A stretch of 16,239 nt of DNA from SVKR01 sp963605115 (GTDB taxonomy: Bacteria > Bacillota > Clostridia > Oscillospirales > Oscillospiraceae): contig CAVCTM010000045.1 in NCBI GenBank assembly GCA_963605115.1, positions 1-16,239 of the forward strand, in the 5' to 3' direction. Positions 1-6,930 of the stretch are shown in pieces (within the stretch, counting starts at the first letter, position 1; every line of letters begins with the position of its first letter). A program made the position numbers and the translations under genes. The notes beneath the pieces are model-generated. The model saw only the letters and a list, made by a program, of their open reading frames with translations, was not told the origin of the DNA and did not search any database.

Positions 1-253
1 GGTGCCGCATCGCGGCGATAGTTTTAAAACCGGACCAGCTTAGACTTTAGGGGGGATCCAACGGGGGTCGGGGACCCTCTTGGCCGTTCAGGAAAAGAGG
101 GTGTCGGGAGGAAAACCCATTCGAAAGGGTTTTCCCTTAACCGCGCCTTTGCTTACTTTCCCCGCGAGGGGCAAAGTAAGTCGCGCCTTCGGCGCGAAAC
201 AAATTAAATCTGCGCCGCAAGGCGCATTCAATATCCCCCGCGCCCGCAGGCGC
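1..253. repeat. Non-coding intergenic mosaic of short hairpins
   Basis: No credible gene is visible in the first 304 bases; the ORFs here have low-complexity, arginine-rich translations. Instead there is a run of inverted repeats: 4-8/12-16, 74-81/95-102, 110-118/127-135, 152-159/173-180 (with an inner CCCC/GGGG), 181-187/191-197 (TTC triloop), 211-216/221-226 and 240-244/249-253. The last three are G/C-rich minihairpins separated by AT-rich linkers, including CAAATTAAA at 200-208. The same linker recurs in the repeat at the right end of the window. Arrays like this resemble the modular, multi-copy intergenic repeats of gut clostridial genomes (recalled, not searched). No transposase is present, and the region may simply be transcribed 3' sequence. 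Confidence 0.55.
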
Positions 254-259
254 AAAACC

Positions 260-299
260 AAAAAAAGAGAGCCCGACCACAGCCGGGCTCTCTTTTTTT
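260..299 (-). terminator. Strong, bidirectional-looking intrinsic terminator
   Basis: A 16-base-pair perfect stem (260-275 with 284-299) has a G/C core, AGAGAGCCCG pairing with CGGGCTCTCT, flanked by seven A and seven T residues. On the minus strand the stem runs straight into a T tract, five bases beyond the stop codon of the flavoenzyme gene, which it should terminate. The A/T symmetry means it could also stop plus-strand transcription entering from the left edge. Confidence 0.9.
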
Positions 300-304
300 C
301 TTAT

Positions 305-2272
305 TTACTCCACAAACATCCCCGCGTCGAAGCCGGCGCGGATGGCGTCCATGGTCTGTCCCACCCTGGCGCAGTTGCCGAGGATGCGGACCTCCGGCGC
401 GCAGCCTAAGAAGGCTTCGGCGGCGTCGCGGCGTGGGCGCATGCCGATGGCGATGACCGCCGTGTCCGCCGGGACGGTGACGCGCTCGCCGCCGCGTTCG
501 CAGACGACGCTCTCCGGCGTGATCTCCGTGCAGAGCGCGCCCGTCAGCGTTTCGATGCCGAGCCGCTCGAACATGTACTGATACGTCCGCTTGTAGCGGA
601 AGTTCGCGTCGCGGCCCACGGTGTCCAGCCCCTCGATGATCGTGACAAGTTTGCCGAGCTGGGCTTGATGGATCGCCGTCTCGATGCCGACCTGTCCGCC
701 GCCGATGACGGCGACGCGCGCGCCGACGCGCTCCGGGCAGCGGTCCGCCTCCTCCGCCATCAGGACGTTTTCGCCCTCGCTGCCGGGGAAGCGCGGGCGC
801 AGCAGGTCCGCGCCGAGCGCCACGATGAGCTCGTCCGGCGCCTCCGCCCGCGCCATCTCCGGCGTCAGCGCCGTGTTCAGCACGACCTTCACCGGCAGCG
901 CCGCAAGCTCGCGCTCCATCGTCTTCACAAGCCCGAACAGATCGCACTTGAACGGCACATGCTGCGCAAAGTTGAGCGCCCCGCCGAGGCGGTCGGACGC
1001 CTCGTAAAGCGTCACGTCATGCCCGCGGCGCGCCGCGGTGATCGCCGCCTGCATGCCGCCCGGTCCGCCGCCTGCGATGAGGAGCTTCCGCTTTTCCGGC
1101 GCCTTCGGCGGCATAAACTGCATCTCATACTCCCGCCCGATCTCCGGGTTCACGGTGCAGCGCGCCGTCTGGCGCGTGAAGCGCCCGGACTGGCAGTTCG
1201 CGCAGCGCTGGCAGGGGCGGATGAGCGCGGCGTCGCCCCGCTGCGCCTTCTTCGGGAGGTCCGGATCGGCGAGCATCTGGCGTCCGAGCGCCACGATGTC
1301 CGCCTTGCCGGAGGCGATCACGTCCTCCATCATCGCCGGGTCGCTGAAGCCGCCGACGGTCGTCACCGGAACGCTGACCGCCTGCTTGACCGCCGCGGCG
1401 AGGTGGAGCAGATGTCCCCGCGGCTCGAAGATGGGCGACTGCATGATGTCCTGATGCGAGGGGATGGAGTGGAAGCAGGAGGAGACATGGAAGGAATCGA
1501 CGTAGGGCTCCAGTGTTTTGCAGATCTCGATCGAATCTTCCAGCGAGAGCCCCTCGTCCATACCGTCGCGCCCGTTGATGCGGAAGTCGATCGGGAAGCC
1601 CTTGCCGACCGCGGCGCGGATCTTTTTCAGCACCATAATGGCGAAGCGGCAGCGGTTTTCGATGCTCCCGCCGAACTCGTCCGTGCGGTGGTTGACGTAG
1701 GGCGAGAAGAACTGCCCGATGAGCCAGCCGTGGGCGGCGTGGACCATCACCATGTCGAAGCCGGCGAGCTTGCAGCGCGCCGCGGCAGCGGCATAAGCGT
1801 CCGCGAGCTCCTCCATAAACTCCCGCGTCATCTCCTGCGTCGTCACGGTCACGGGGTGGTCCGTCTGGAACCCGATGGTCACGGGCACCTCGCTCGGACC
1901 GTAAGGCCGCTGCCCGCCGATGAACGCCGGGTCGCAGACGATGCCGCCGTGACTGAGCTCATAGGAGCAGAGCGCGCCGTATTTGTGGATCTCCTCCGCG
2001 CAGCGCGTCAGCGAGGGGAGGCAGTCGTCCGTATAAAGGAAGACCTGATAGGGGTGGTCCTGCCCCGTCGGGTGGACGATCCCGTCCCCGACGGTGACGA
2101 GCGCCGCGCCGCCCCGCGCCTTGCGCGCGTAATAGGCGATGTTGTGCTCGTTGAGCGTCCCGTCGTGGTTCACGTCCCCCTGCGACGAGGGCGATGCCAC
2201 GATCCGGTTCCGCAGCGTCACGTTCCCGATCCGCAGCGGCGTGAACAGGTGGGGATATTGCATAGCTTCCAT
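305..2272 (-). CDS. NADH:flavin oxidoreductase, 2-enoate/2,4-dienoyl-CoA reductase type (FMN, 4Fe-4S, FAD)
   Basis: A three-domain ene-reductase-like flavoenzyme, expected in the cytoplasm, that would move hydride from NAD(P)H through FAD and a 4Fe-4S cluster to FMN and then to an activated C=C bond or similar substrate. Numbering from the ATG at 2272 (655 residues): an Old-Yellow-Enzyme TIM barrel spans about 1-345, with HAAHGW at 178-183 and RTDEFGGS following. The cluster ligands are C354, C357, C360 and C372 (CxxCxxC-x11-C). The FAD motif is at about 401-406 and the second Rossmann motif GGGQVG at 524-529. Length fits the family (about 640-670), which includes FadH, enoate reductase, BaiCD/BaiH and trimethylamine dehydrogenase; the substrate cannot be told apart. 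Starts at 2272 or 2263 are both possible. The longer Met at 2311 is unlikely because TATAAT covers it. It is a tandem paralog of the gene at 2394-4331. The usual catalytic Tyr of HxxHGY is Trp here. Confidence 0.9.
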   Translation of the reverse strand: MEAMQYPHLFTPLRIGNVTLRNRIVASPSSQGDVNHDGTLNEHNIAYYARKARGGAALVTVGDGIVHPTGQDHPYQVFLYTDDCLPSLTRCAEEIHKYGALCSYELSHGGIVCDPAFIGGQRPYGPSEVPVTIGFQTDHPVTVTTQEMTREFMEELADAYAAAAARCKLAGFDMVMVHAAHGWLIGQFFSPYVNHRTDEFGGSIENRCRFAIMVLKKIRAAVGKGFPIDFRINGRDGMDEGLSLEDSIEICKTLEPYVDSFHVSSCFHSIPSHQDIMQSPIFEPRGHLLHLAAAVKQAVSVPVTTVGGFSDPAMMEDVIASGKADIVALGRQMLADPDLPKKAQRGDAALIRPCQRCANCQSGRFTRQTARCTVNPEIGREYEMQFMPPKAPEKRKLLIAGGGPGGMQAAITAARRGHDVTLYEASDRLGGALNFAQHVPFKCDLFGLVKTMERELAALPVKVVLNTALTPEMARAEAPDELIVALGADLLRPRFPGSEGENVLMAEEADRCPERVGARVAVIGGGQVGIETAIHQAQLGKLVTIIEGLDTVGRDANFRYKRTYQYMFERLGIETLTGALCTEITPESVVCERGGERVTVPADTAVIAIGMRPRRDAAEAFLGCAPEVRILGNCARVGQTMDAIRAGFDAGMFVE

Positions 2273-2309
2273 GGCTTCTTCTCTCACTTTCTTGTTTTTG
2301 GATGGTGCC

Positions 2310-2315
2310 ATTATA
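2310..2315 (-). promoter_or_regulatory. Putative -10 box (TATAAT) of the first flavoenzyme gene
   Basis: On the minus strand an exact TATAAT lies about 38 bases upstream of the ATG at 2272, in a spacer between the two paralogs. The hexamer 17 bases further upstream (TTTCCG, 2338-2333) matches TTGACA poorly, so the promoter may be weak or need an activator. The box overlaps the upstream in-frame ATG at 2311, which argues against that codon as the translation start. No convincing terminator separates it from the preceding paralog, so read-through is also possible. Confidence 0.5.
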
Positions 2316-2393
2316 CTCGTGCGGCGCGGCGGCGGAAAGACCCAAAACTGTTGGGAAAACGCGCCGCGAAGCGGACGGCTTGACCGGCTTTTT

Positions 2394-4331
2394 TCAGATC
2401 TCGCGCCCGGCGAAATAGCCGCCGCTCGTCGCGCCGAAGAGCACATCCGGCTTCAGGCAGTCGCCGATGCGGTAAAACTCCGGCGCGCAGGTGCGCAGCG
2501 CCTCTGCCGCTTCCGCGCGGGGACGGAGCCCGGCGGCGAGGAACACGGTGTCCGCCGGGAAAAGCTCCCCGCCGGCGCGGACGCCCTCGGCGGTGATCTC
2601 CTGCGCTGCCATGCCGGTATGCACGGCAACGCCGAGCGTTTCGAGCTGCTCCGTCAGGGCGAGGCGGTGGGGCCACGCGGCGTCGCGCGCGATGTCGTCC
2701 GCCATTTCGAGCAGCGTTACGGTCTTGCCCTCCTGCGCAAAGTGGACCGCGCTCTCCACGCCGACGAGCCCTCCGCCGATGATGACGACGCGCGCGCCGA
2801 TGCCGGGATCGGCGTTTTTGAGGTCCGTGCAGAAGCGGACGTTCGCCCCGTCCGCGCCGGGGATGGGCAGGCGCACCGGCTCCGCGCCGAGCGCCGCGAC
2901 GATGACATCAGGCCGCATCGAACGCGCAAGCTCCGGCGTCAGCGGCGTGGAGAGCCGCACGTCGATGCCCGCCTCGCGCACACGGCGCGCGAGCGTTTCG
3001 CCGAAGCGGTACATGTCGAATTTGAAGGGCACGTAGCGCTCGCAGAGCGTCTGACCGCCGAGGGCGTCCCCGGCTTCAAAGAGCGTGACGCGGTGACCGC
3101 GCGCATGCGCGGCGAGGGCTGCCTCCATGCCCGCAGGACCGCCGCCGGCGACGAGCACGGTCTTGCGCCGCGGCGCGGCGGGCGCTTCGCCGACGTCCTC
3201 CCTGCCGATACGGGGGTTCAGCGCGCAGCGCATCGTGCGGCGGTGGCGCAGCTGGTCCATGCAGTGGAAGCAGCGGATGCAGTGGGTGATGTCGTCCGTC
3301 CGCCCCTCCGCCATCTTGCGCGGGAGATAGGGGTCCGCCATCAGCTGGCGGCTGAGCTCCACAACGTCGGCTTTGCCGCTCGCGACGATCTCTTCGAGCA
3401 TCTCCGGGTCCGTGAGTCCGCCGATCGTTGCGACGGGCGTCTTGACGGCTTTCCGGATCGCCTCCGCGAGATAGACGTTGCAGCCATGCTCGCGGAACAT
3501 GGGCGGGTGGGTGACGATGAAGGTGTGGGGGTTATCGTGAACGCCGGCGGAGACGTGGATGAGGTCCACCTTCTCCTCGACCGCCTTGGCGATGCGGATG
3601 CCGTAATCGAGGTCGTAGCCGCCGTCCGTGAACTCCGCGCCGCTCATCCGGAACTCGATGGGGAAGCCGGGACCGACGGCGCGCCGCACCTCGTCCAGCA
3701 CGAGCTGGGTGAAGCGTAAGCGGTTTTCAAAGCTGCCGCCGAACTCGTCCGTGCGGCGGTTCGTGCGCGGGCTCATGAACTGCTGGAGCAGCCAGCCGTG
3801 GCCCGCGTGGATTAAGATCATGCCGAAGCCCGCCTCCTTCGCGCGGCGTGCCGCCGCACCGTAAGACTCCGCGATTTTCACGATCATCTCCGCGGGCATC
3901 TCGAAGATCTCCTCCCCACCGGGGGCAAATTCGTGGATGGGACCGTAGGAGGCGCGCCCGGTCTGCATGTTGCCGATGAAATTCGCGACGTTCGCGAACT
4001 TTCCGCCGTGGCTGAGCTCCAGCGTCGGCACCGCGCCGAACTGACGCACGGAGCGCGCCATATCTCCCAGCGCGGGATAGATCTCCGGGTCGTCGAGGCG
4101 GAGCTTGTAGGGGTGCAGAAAGCCGGTCTCAAAGTGGACGATGCCGTCCCCGGTCGCGACGGACGCCGCGCCGCCGCGGGCGCGCAGGGCGTAAAACGCC
4201 TTCTGCCGGTCCGTCATGCCGACCTCGTTGCTGTAATCCGGCAGCGAAGCGGGCGCGGCGAAAATGCGGTTGCGGAACCAGGTGTTCCCCAGCCGGATGG
4301 GGGAGAGGACGTGGGAAAAATCAGAAATCAT
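2394..4331 (-). CDS. NADH:flavin oxidoreductase, paralog of its downstream neighbour (FMN, 4Fe-4S, FAD)
   Basis: A 645-residue protein with the same three-part layout as the gene at 305-2272: FMN TIM barrel (about 1-342), cluster ligands C351, C354, C357 and C369 (CxxCxxC-x11-C), FAD motif GGGPAG at 396-401 and a second nucleotide fold with GGGLVG at 519-524. The active-site string is HAGHGW (175-180) followed by a conserved RRTDEFGGS segment, again with Trp where most relatives have Tyr. A GD-C motif near the C-terminus (623-625) is typical of the FAD domain. The ATG at 4331 is preceded by GGAGG ten bases upstream; an in-frame TTG at 4352 overlaps that site and is rejected. Likely role: NAD(P)H-dependent reduction of an unsaturated acid, CoA thioester, steroid or aromatic compound. 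The substrate is unknown. No bai, fad or etf genes accompany it. Confidence 0.9.
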   Translation of the reverse strand: MISDFSHVLSPIRLGNTWFRNRIFAAPASLPDYSNEVGMTDRQKAFYALRARGGAASVATGDGIVHFETGFLHPYKLRLDDPEIYPALGDMARSVRQFGAVPTLELSHGGKFANVANFIGNMQTGRASYGPIHEFAPGGEEIFEMPAEMIVKIAESYGAAARRAKEAGFGMILIHAGHGWLLQQFMSPRTNRRTDEFGGSFENRLRFTQLVLDEVRRAVGPGFPIEFRMSGAEFTDGGYDLDYGIRIAKAVEEKVDLIHVSAGVHDNPHTFIVTHPPMFREHGCNVYLAEAIRKAVKTPVATIGGLTDPEMLEEIVASGKADVVELSRQLMADPYLPRKMAEGRTDDITHCIRCFHCMDQLRHRRTMRCALNPRIGREDVGEAPAAPRRKTVLVAGGGPAGMEAALAAHARGHRVTLFEAGDALGGQTLCERYVPFKFDMYRFGETLARRVREAGIDVRLSTPLTPELARSMRPDVIVAALGAEPVRLPIPGADGANVRFCTDLKNADPGIGARVVIIGGGLVGVESAVHFAQEGKTVTLLEMADDIARDAAWPHRLALTEQLETLGVAVHTGMAAQEITAEGVRAGGELFPADTVFLAAGLRPRAEAAEALRTCAPEFYRIGDCLKPDVLFGATSGGYFAGREI

Positions 4332-4363
4332 AGAGAGGACGCCTCCAATCAAAGAATAAAAAT

Positions 4364-4369
4364 ATTATA
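4364..4369 (-). promoter_or_regulatory. Putative -10 box (TATAAT) of the second flavoenzyme gene
   Basis: An exact TATAAT on the minus strand would start transcription about 26 bases before the ATG at 4331, leaving room for the GGAGG site. The local sequence is AT-rich in an otherwise GC-rich region. No good TTGACA match is visible 16-18 bases upstream (TGGGAA at 17). Confidence 0.5.
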
Positions 4370-4443
4370 GCGCACCCCGCCGCGGATTCCCAGTGCCGCG
4401 CATGCAAATCTTTTTCCGCGGAATTTGTCCCAAATGCACAAAA

Positions 4444-4476
4444 AATCACTCCGTTTCGGAATGAAACGGAGTGATT
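4444..4476 (-). terminator. Intrinsic terminator of rodA
   Basis: A perfect 14-base-pair stem (4444-4457 with 4463-4476, five-base loop) starts 20 bases beyond the rodA stop codon. On the minus strand it is followed by four more T residues after the two that close the stem, giving a six-T run. On the plus strand only a poorer T run follows (GGTTTT). Confidence 0.85.
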
Positions 4477-4496
4477 GGTTTTAACGATATGAGTCT

Positions 4497-5690
4497 TTAT
4501 CCATACCGGTGGAAACGCTCCGGCTTTGGCCGGAACTTTACGCCCGAAACAAGCCCCGCGGCGGCGAAAAGGGAGAACATGGACGAGCCGCCGTAGCTGA
4601 AAAACGGGAGGGTCAGTCCGATGACGGGCGTGAGCCCCATGCACATGCCGATGTTGATGAAGGTCTGGAATAGGAAAATGGACGCCACGCCGAGGCAGAC
4701 GAGGCAGCTCATGGAGTTTTTCGAGCGAAGCCCGACCTTCACGCAGCGGATGATGATCGCGAGCAGCAGCGCGATGACGACGCAGCAGCCGATCATGCCG
4801 AGCTCCTCGCCGATGACGGCGAAGATGAAGTCCGTCTGCTGTTCGGGGACCGCCTGACTCTGGGTCTGGGGACCGTTGAAAAGCCCCGTGCCGGTGAGCT
4901 GACCGCTCGCGAGGGCGAGCTTGCTCTGCTTGGCCTGCCAGATCACGTCGTCATAGTTGGTGACGTTCGAGGTGTAAGGCGCGAGAATGCGCGCTTTCTG
5001 GTAATCCTTCAGCAGATACTGCCACGCGAGGGGGATGATCCCCGCCATCGCCGCCGCGCCGAGGACGAACCAGTAGAACTTCAGCCCCGCGGCGAAGAGC
5101 ATCACGACGAAGAGGAAGAAGAAGATCAGCGCGCTGCCGAGGTCGCCGGAGATGATGACGATGAGGGCGAAGGGCAGGAAAAAGTGGACCGCGAGCTGCG
5201 CCACGGAAAAGACGTGGTTGAGGCTTTTATATTCCTTCAGATAGCTGATATGCTTCGCCATCAGCACGGTGAAGATGACCTTCACGATCTCGCTCGGCTG
5301 GATGCCGACGCCGAGGAAGCGGATCCAGCTTTTGTTGCCGGTGCCGTCGTCCACGCCGAAGGGGATGAGCGCGAGGAGCAAAGCGAGCGAAATGCCCGCT
5401 AAGATGGGCCATTTGTCCGCGATCACGTCCAGATCGAGCACGGTCAGCACGACGTAGAGCGCGATGCCGATCAGGATGGCGACGGTCTGGATGAGGATAT
5501 AATGGGCGCTGCCCTCCTTGCTCGTGGCGGTGGCGCTTGAGATGACGACAAGGCCGAAAACGGAGCAGGTCAGGCACAGCGCGAACAGCAGCATGTCCGC
5601 CCGGCGGAGAAATTCCTTCAGAAACGGGAGCAGTTTTTTGATAGCGGCGTCACCTCCGATGCTTTTTACTTTTTTATTTAACCATCGCAT
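4497..5690 (-). CDS. rodA: Rod-shape-determining peptidoglycan glycosyltransferase RodA
   Basis: A SEDS-family integral membrane enzyme that polymerises lipid II into glycan strands with a class B penicillin-binding protein during side-wall growth. As called from the ATG at 5690 it has 397 residues with about ten hydrophobic segments. Family signatures: WIRFLG...QPSEIVK (122-136), GDLGSAL (182-188), PEQQTDFIFAVIGEELG (282-298) with the conserved Asp287, and PVIGLTLPFFSYGGSS (355-370). The GxGLFxGxQ...PEQ.TDFIF layout favours RodA over FtsW or SpoVE. No MreBCD or PBP2 gene is adjacent, and it is monocistronic with its own terminator. The start is doubtful: a promoter -10 overlaps the ATG, and the only good ribosome site (GGAGGTGA, 5657-5650) lies inside the called gene, seven bases before an in-frame ATC at 5642. 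Starting there would give 381 residues and lose only a short basic N-terminus. Confidence 0.93.
   Translation of the reverse strand: MRWLNKKVKSIGGDAAIKKLLPFLKEFLRRADMLLFALCLTCSVFGLVVISSATATSKEGSAHYILIQTVAILIGIALYVVLTVLDLDVIADKWPILAGISLALLLALIPFGVDDGTGNKSWIRFLGVGIQPSEIVKVIFTVLMAKHISYLKEYKSLNHVFSVAQLAVHFFLPFALIVIISGDLGSALIFFFLFVVMLFAAGLKFYWFVLGAAAMAGIIPLAWQYLLKDYQKARILAPYTSNVTNYDDVIWQAKQSKLALASGQLTGTGLFNGPQTQSQAVPEQQTDFIFAVIGEELGMIGCCVVIALLLAIIIRCVKVGLRSKNSMSCLVCLGVASIFLFQTFINIGMCMGLTPVIGLTLPFFSYGGSSMFSLFAAAGLVSGVKFRPKPERFHRYG
5650..5657 (-). promoter_or_regulatory. Strong Shine-Dalgarno inside the annotated rodA 5' end
   Basis: GGAGGTGA on the minus strand is the best ribosome site near rodA, yet it lies 33 bases downstream of the only obvious ATG (5690). 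Seven bases after it comes an in-frame ATC (5642-5640), a rare initiation codon; the next in-frame ATG is at 5594, too far away. It may mark the real start of rodA. Confidence 0.5.
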
Positions 5691-5717
5691 TGTATCATAT
5701 TTAAAGACTTTACGCAA
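5689..5717 (-). promoter_or_regulatory. Putative rodA promoter
   Basis: On the minus strand TTGCGT (5717-5712) is 17 bases upstream of TACAAT (5694-5689); an overlapping TATGAT (5699-5694) is an alternative -10. The -35 match is only three of six. Either -10 puts the transcript start at or beyond the ATG at 5690. The -35 overlaps that of the divergent tsaE promoter. Confidence 0.5.
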
Positions 5718-5737
5718 TCGAAAATTCGCGTTATAAT
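5709..5737 (+). promoter_or_regulatory. Putative tsaE-tsaB promoter
   Basis: TTTACG (5709-5714, four of six matches to TTGACA) and an exact TATAAT (5732-5737) are separated by exactly 17 bases. The predicted transcript start is about 25 bases before the tsaE ATG, with the ribosome site GGGAG in between. It faces away from the rodA promoter and shares its -35 bases. Confidence 0.7.
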
Positions 5738-5768
5738 AGCAGGAAGAAATTTTTCGGGAGAAACAGGC

Positions 5769-6185
5769 ATGACGATCTACACAAAAAACGAAGCGGAAAC
5801 GGAGCAGGCGGGCGCGGAGCTCGCAAGAACGCTGCCGGACGGCGCGGTCGTCGCCCTTTACGGCGACCTCGGTGCGGGGAAGACGGCGTTCGTGCGCGGA
5901 ATGGCGCGCGGGATGGGCATCACCGCCCGCGTCAGCAGCCCGACGTTCACGATCGTGAACGAATACCTCGGCGCGCGCGAGCTCTATCATTTCGACATGT
6001 ACCGTCTCGCCTCGCCGGACGAGCTGTTCGACATCGGCTGGGAGGATTATCTCCGCCGCGGCGGTGTCTGCGCCGTGGAGTGGAGCGAAAACGTCGCGGA
6101 CGCCTTTGAGGGCGACGAGATCACCGTCCGCATCGAAAAGCTCGGCGACGAGGAAAGAAAGATCACGATCGGGGAAGGGGAATAA
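5769..6185 (+). CDS. tsaE: tRNA threonylcarbamoyladenosine biosynthesis ATPase TsaE
   Basis: A 138-residue P-loop ATPase that works with TsaB and TsaD to transfer the threonylcarbamoyl group onto A37 of ANN-decoding tRNAs (t6A). Seen in the sequence: Walker A GDLGAGKT at 32-39, the family strings SSPTFTIVNEY (57-67), HFDMYRL (74-80) and EWSE (104-107). Length is normal for the family. The ATG has GGGAG eight bases upstream and follows a good promoter. The stop codon is four bases before the tsaB ATG, so the two are almost certainly cotranscribed and probably translationally coupled. Confidence 0.96.
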   Translation: MTIYTKNEAETEQAGAELARTLPDGAVVALYGDLGAGKTAFVRGMARGMGITARVSSPTFTIVNEYLGARELYHFDMYRLASPDELFDIGWEDYLRRGGVCAVEWSENVADAFEGDEITVRIEKLGDEERKITIGEGE

Positions 6186-6189
6186 GACC

Positions 6190-6891
6190 ATGCTCATTCT
6201 TGGACTGGAATCCTCCGCAAAGGCGGCGTCCGCGGCGCTTGCGCGCGACGGGGTGCTGCTGGGACAGAACTACCAGTGCGCCGGGCTGACCCACAGCCGG
6301 ACGCTGCTGCCCATGGCGGAGCAGCTTCTGGCGGAGACGGGGCTGACGCTCCGGGATATCGACGCCGTCGCCGTTTCGCGCGGACCGGGCTCGTTCACGG
6401 GCATCCGCATCGGTGTTTCAACGGCGAAGGGGCTCTGCTGGGGCGCGGAAAAGCCGGCGATCGGCGTCTCCACGCTGGAGGCGATGGCGTGGAACGGGGA
6501 GAGCGCGCCGGAGGGCAGCCTCATCTGCTGCGCGATGGACGCGCGGCGCAGCCAGATCTATAACGCGCTCTTCCGCTTCGAGGGCGGACGCCCCGCGCGG
6601 CTGACGCCGGACCGCGCGATCTCCCTCGCGGAGCTCGCCGCGGAATTGAAAAATTCGGAAAAAACGATATTTGTGCTTGGCGACGGCGCCGAGCTGTGTT
6701 ATAATCATCTGCTGGAGGAAGGGCTGCCCGCCGTTTTAGCGCCGGAGGAGGTCCGCATGCAGTGCGCATGGGGCGTCTGCCGCGCCGCGGAGGGGCTTCC
6801 CCCGAAAAGCGCCGCGGAGCTGCTCCCGGTCTATCTCCGCCTCTCCCAAGCCGAGCGCGAGCGCCAGGCGCGGGAGAATGCAAAAGCATAA
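6190..6891 (+). CDS. tsaB: tRNA threonylcarbamoyladenosine biosynthesis protein TsaB
   Basis: A 233-residue ASKHA-fold protein, inactive paralog and partner of TsaD in the t6A complex. The N-terminal ILGLESS motif, THSRTLLPM (34-42) and the hallmark GPGSFTGIRIG (65-75) identify it. The ATG at 6190 is chosen because AAGGGG precedes it and it begins the conserved first strand; the open frame extends upstream inside tsaE in another reading frame and is not used. In many Firmicutes rimI and tsaD follow; here upp follows instead, so tsaD must be elsewhere. The C-terminal part of the gene carries a likely internal promoter (6677-6705). Confidence 0.95.
   Translation: MLILGLESSAKAASAALARDGVLLGQNYQCAGLTHSRTLLPMAEQLLAETGLTLRDIDAVAVSRGPGSFTGIRIGVSTAKGLCWGAEKPAIGVSTLEAMAWNGESAPEGSLICCAMDARRSQIYNALFRFEGGRPARLTPDRAISLAELAAELKNSEKTIFVLGDGAELCYNHLLEEGLPAVLAPEEVRMQCAWGVCRAAEGLPPKSAAELLPVYLRLSQAERERQARENAKA
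6677..6705 (+). promoter_or_regulatory. Putative promoter inside tsaB, probably for upp
   Basis: TTGGCG (6677-6682, four of six matches) is followed after exactly 17 bases by TATAAT (6700-6705). The TG at 6697-6698 makes a perfect extended -10 (TGnTATAAT). It is embedded in tsaB codons of a GC-rich gene, where such an AT-rich string is unexpected, and lies about 225 bases upstream of upp in the right orientation. Confidence 0.55.
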
Positions 6892-6930
6892 AAACCCCAA
6901 ACAATAGAAATAATGAAGGAGAACGAGAAA

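Noticed and set aside
80..409. Possible small gene at the left edge
   Set aside because: The frame runs through hairpins and a terminator, its translation is basic low-complexity, and no ribosome site precedes it.
665..3719. Long plus-strand open frames (665-2383 and 2139-3719) opposite the two flavoenzymes
   Set aside because: Their translations are Arg/Ala/His/Asp-rich with no domain or ribosome site. They are antisense shadows common in GC-rich genes, and the minus-strand frames hold clear catalytic motifs.
4497..5690. FtsW or SpoVE instead of RodA
   Set aside because: The GLFNGPQ...PEQQTDFIFAVIGEELG layout and the short length fit RodA better, and no division or sporulation gene is adjacent. 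Some uncertainty remains.
6913..6930. N-terminal extension of upp from the ATG at 6913
   Set aside because: The Shine-Dalgarno for the ATG at 6931 lies inside the extension, and the shorter product has the standard family length and N-terminus.
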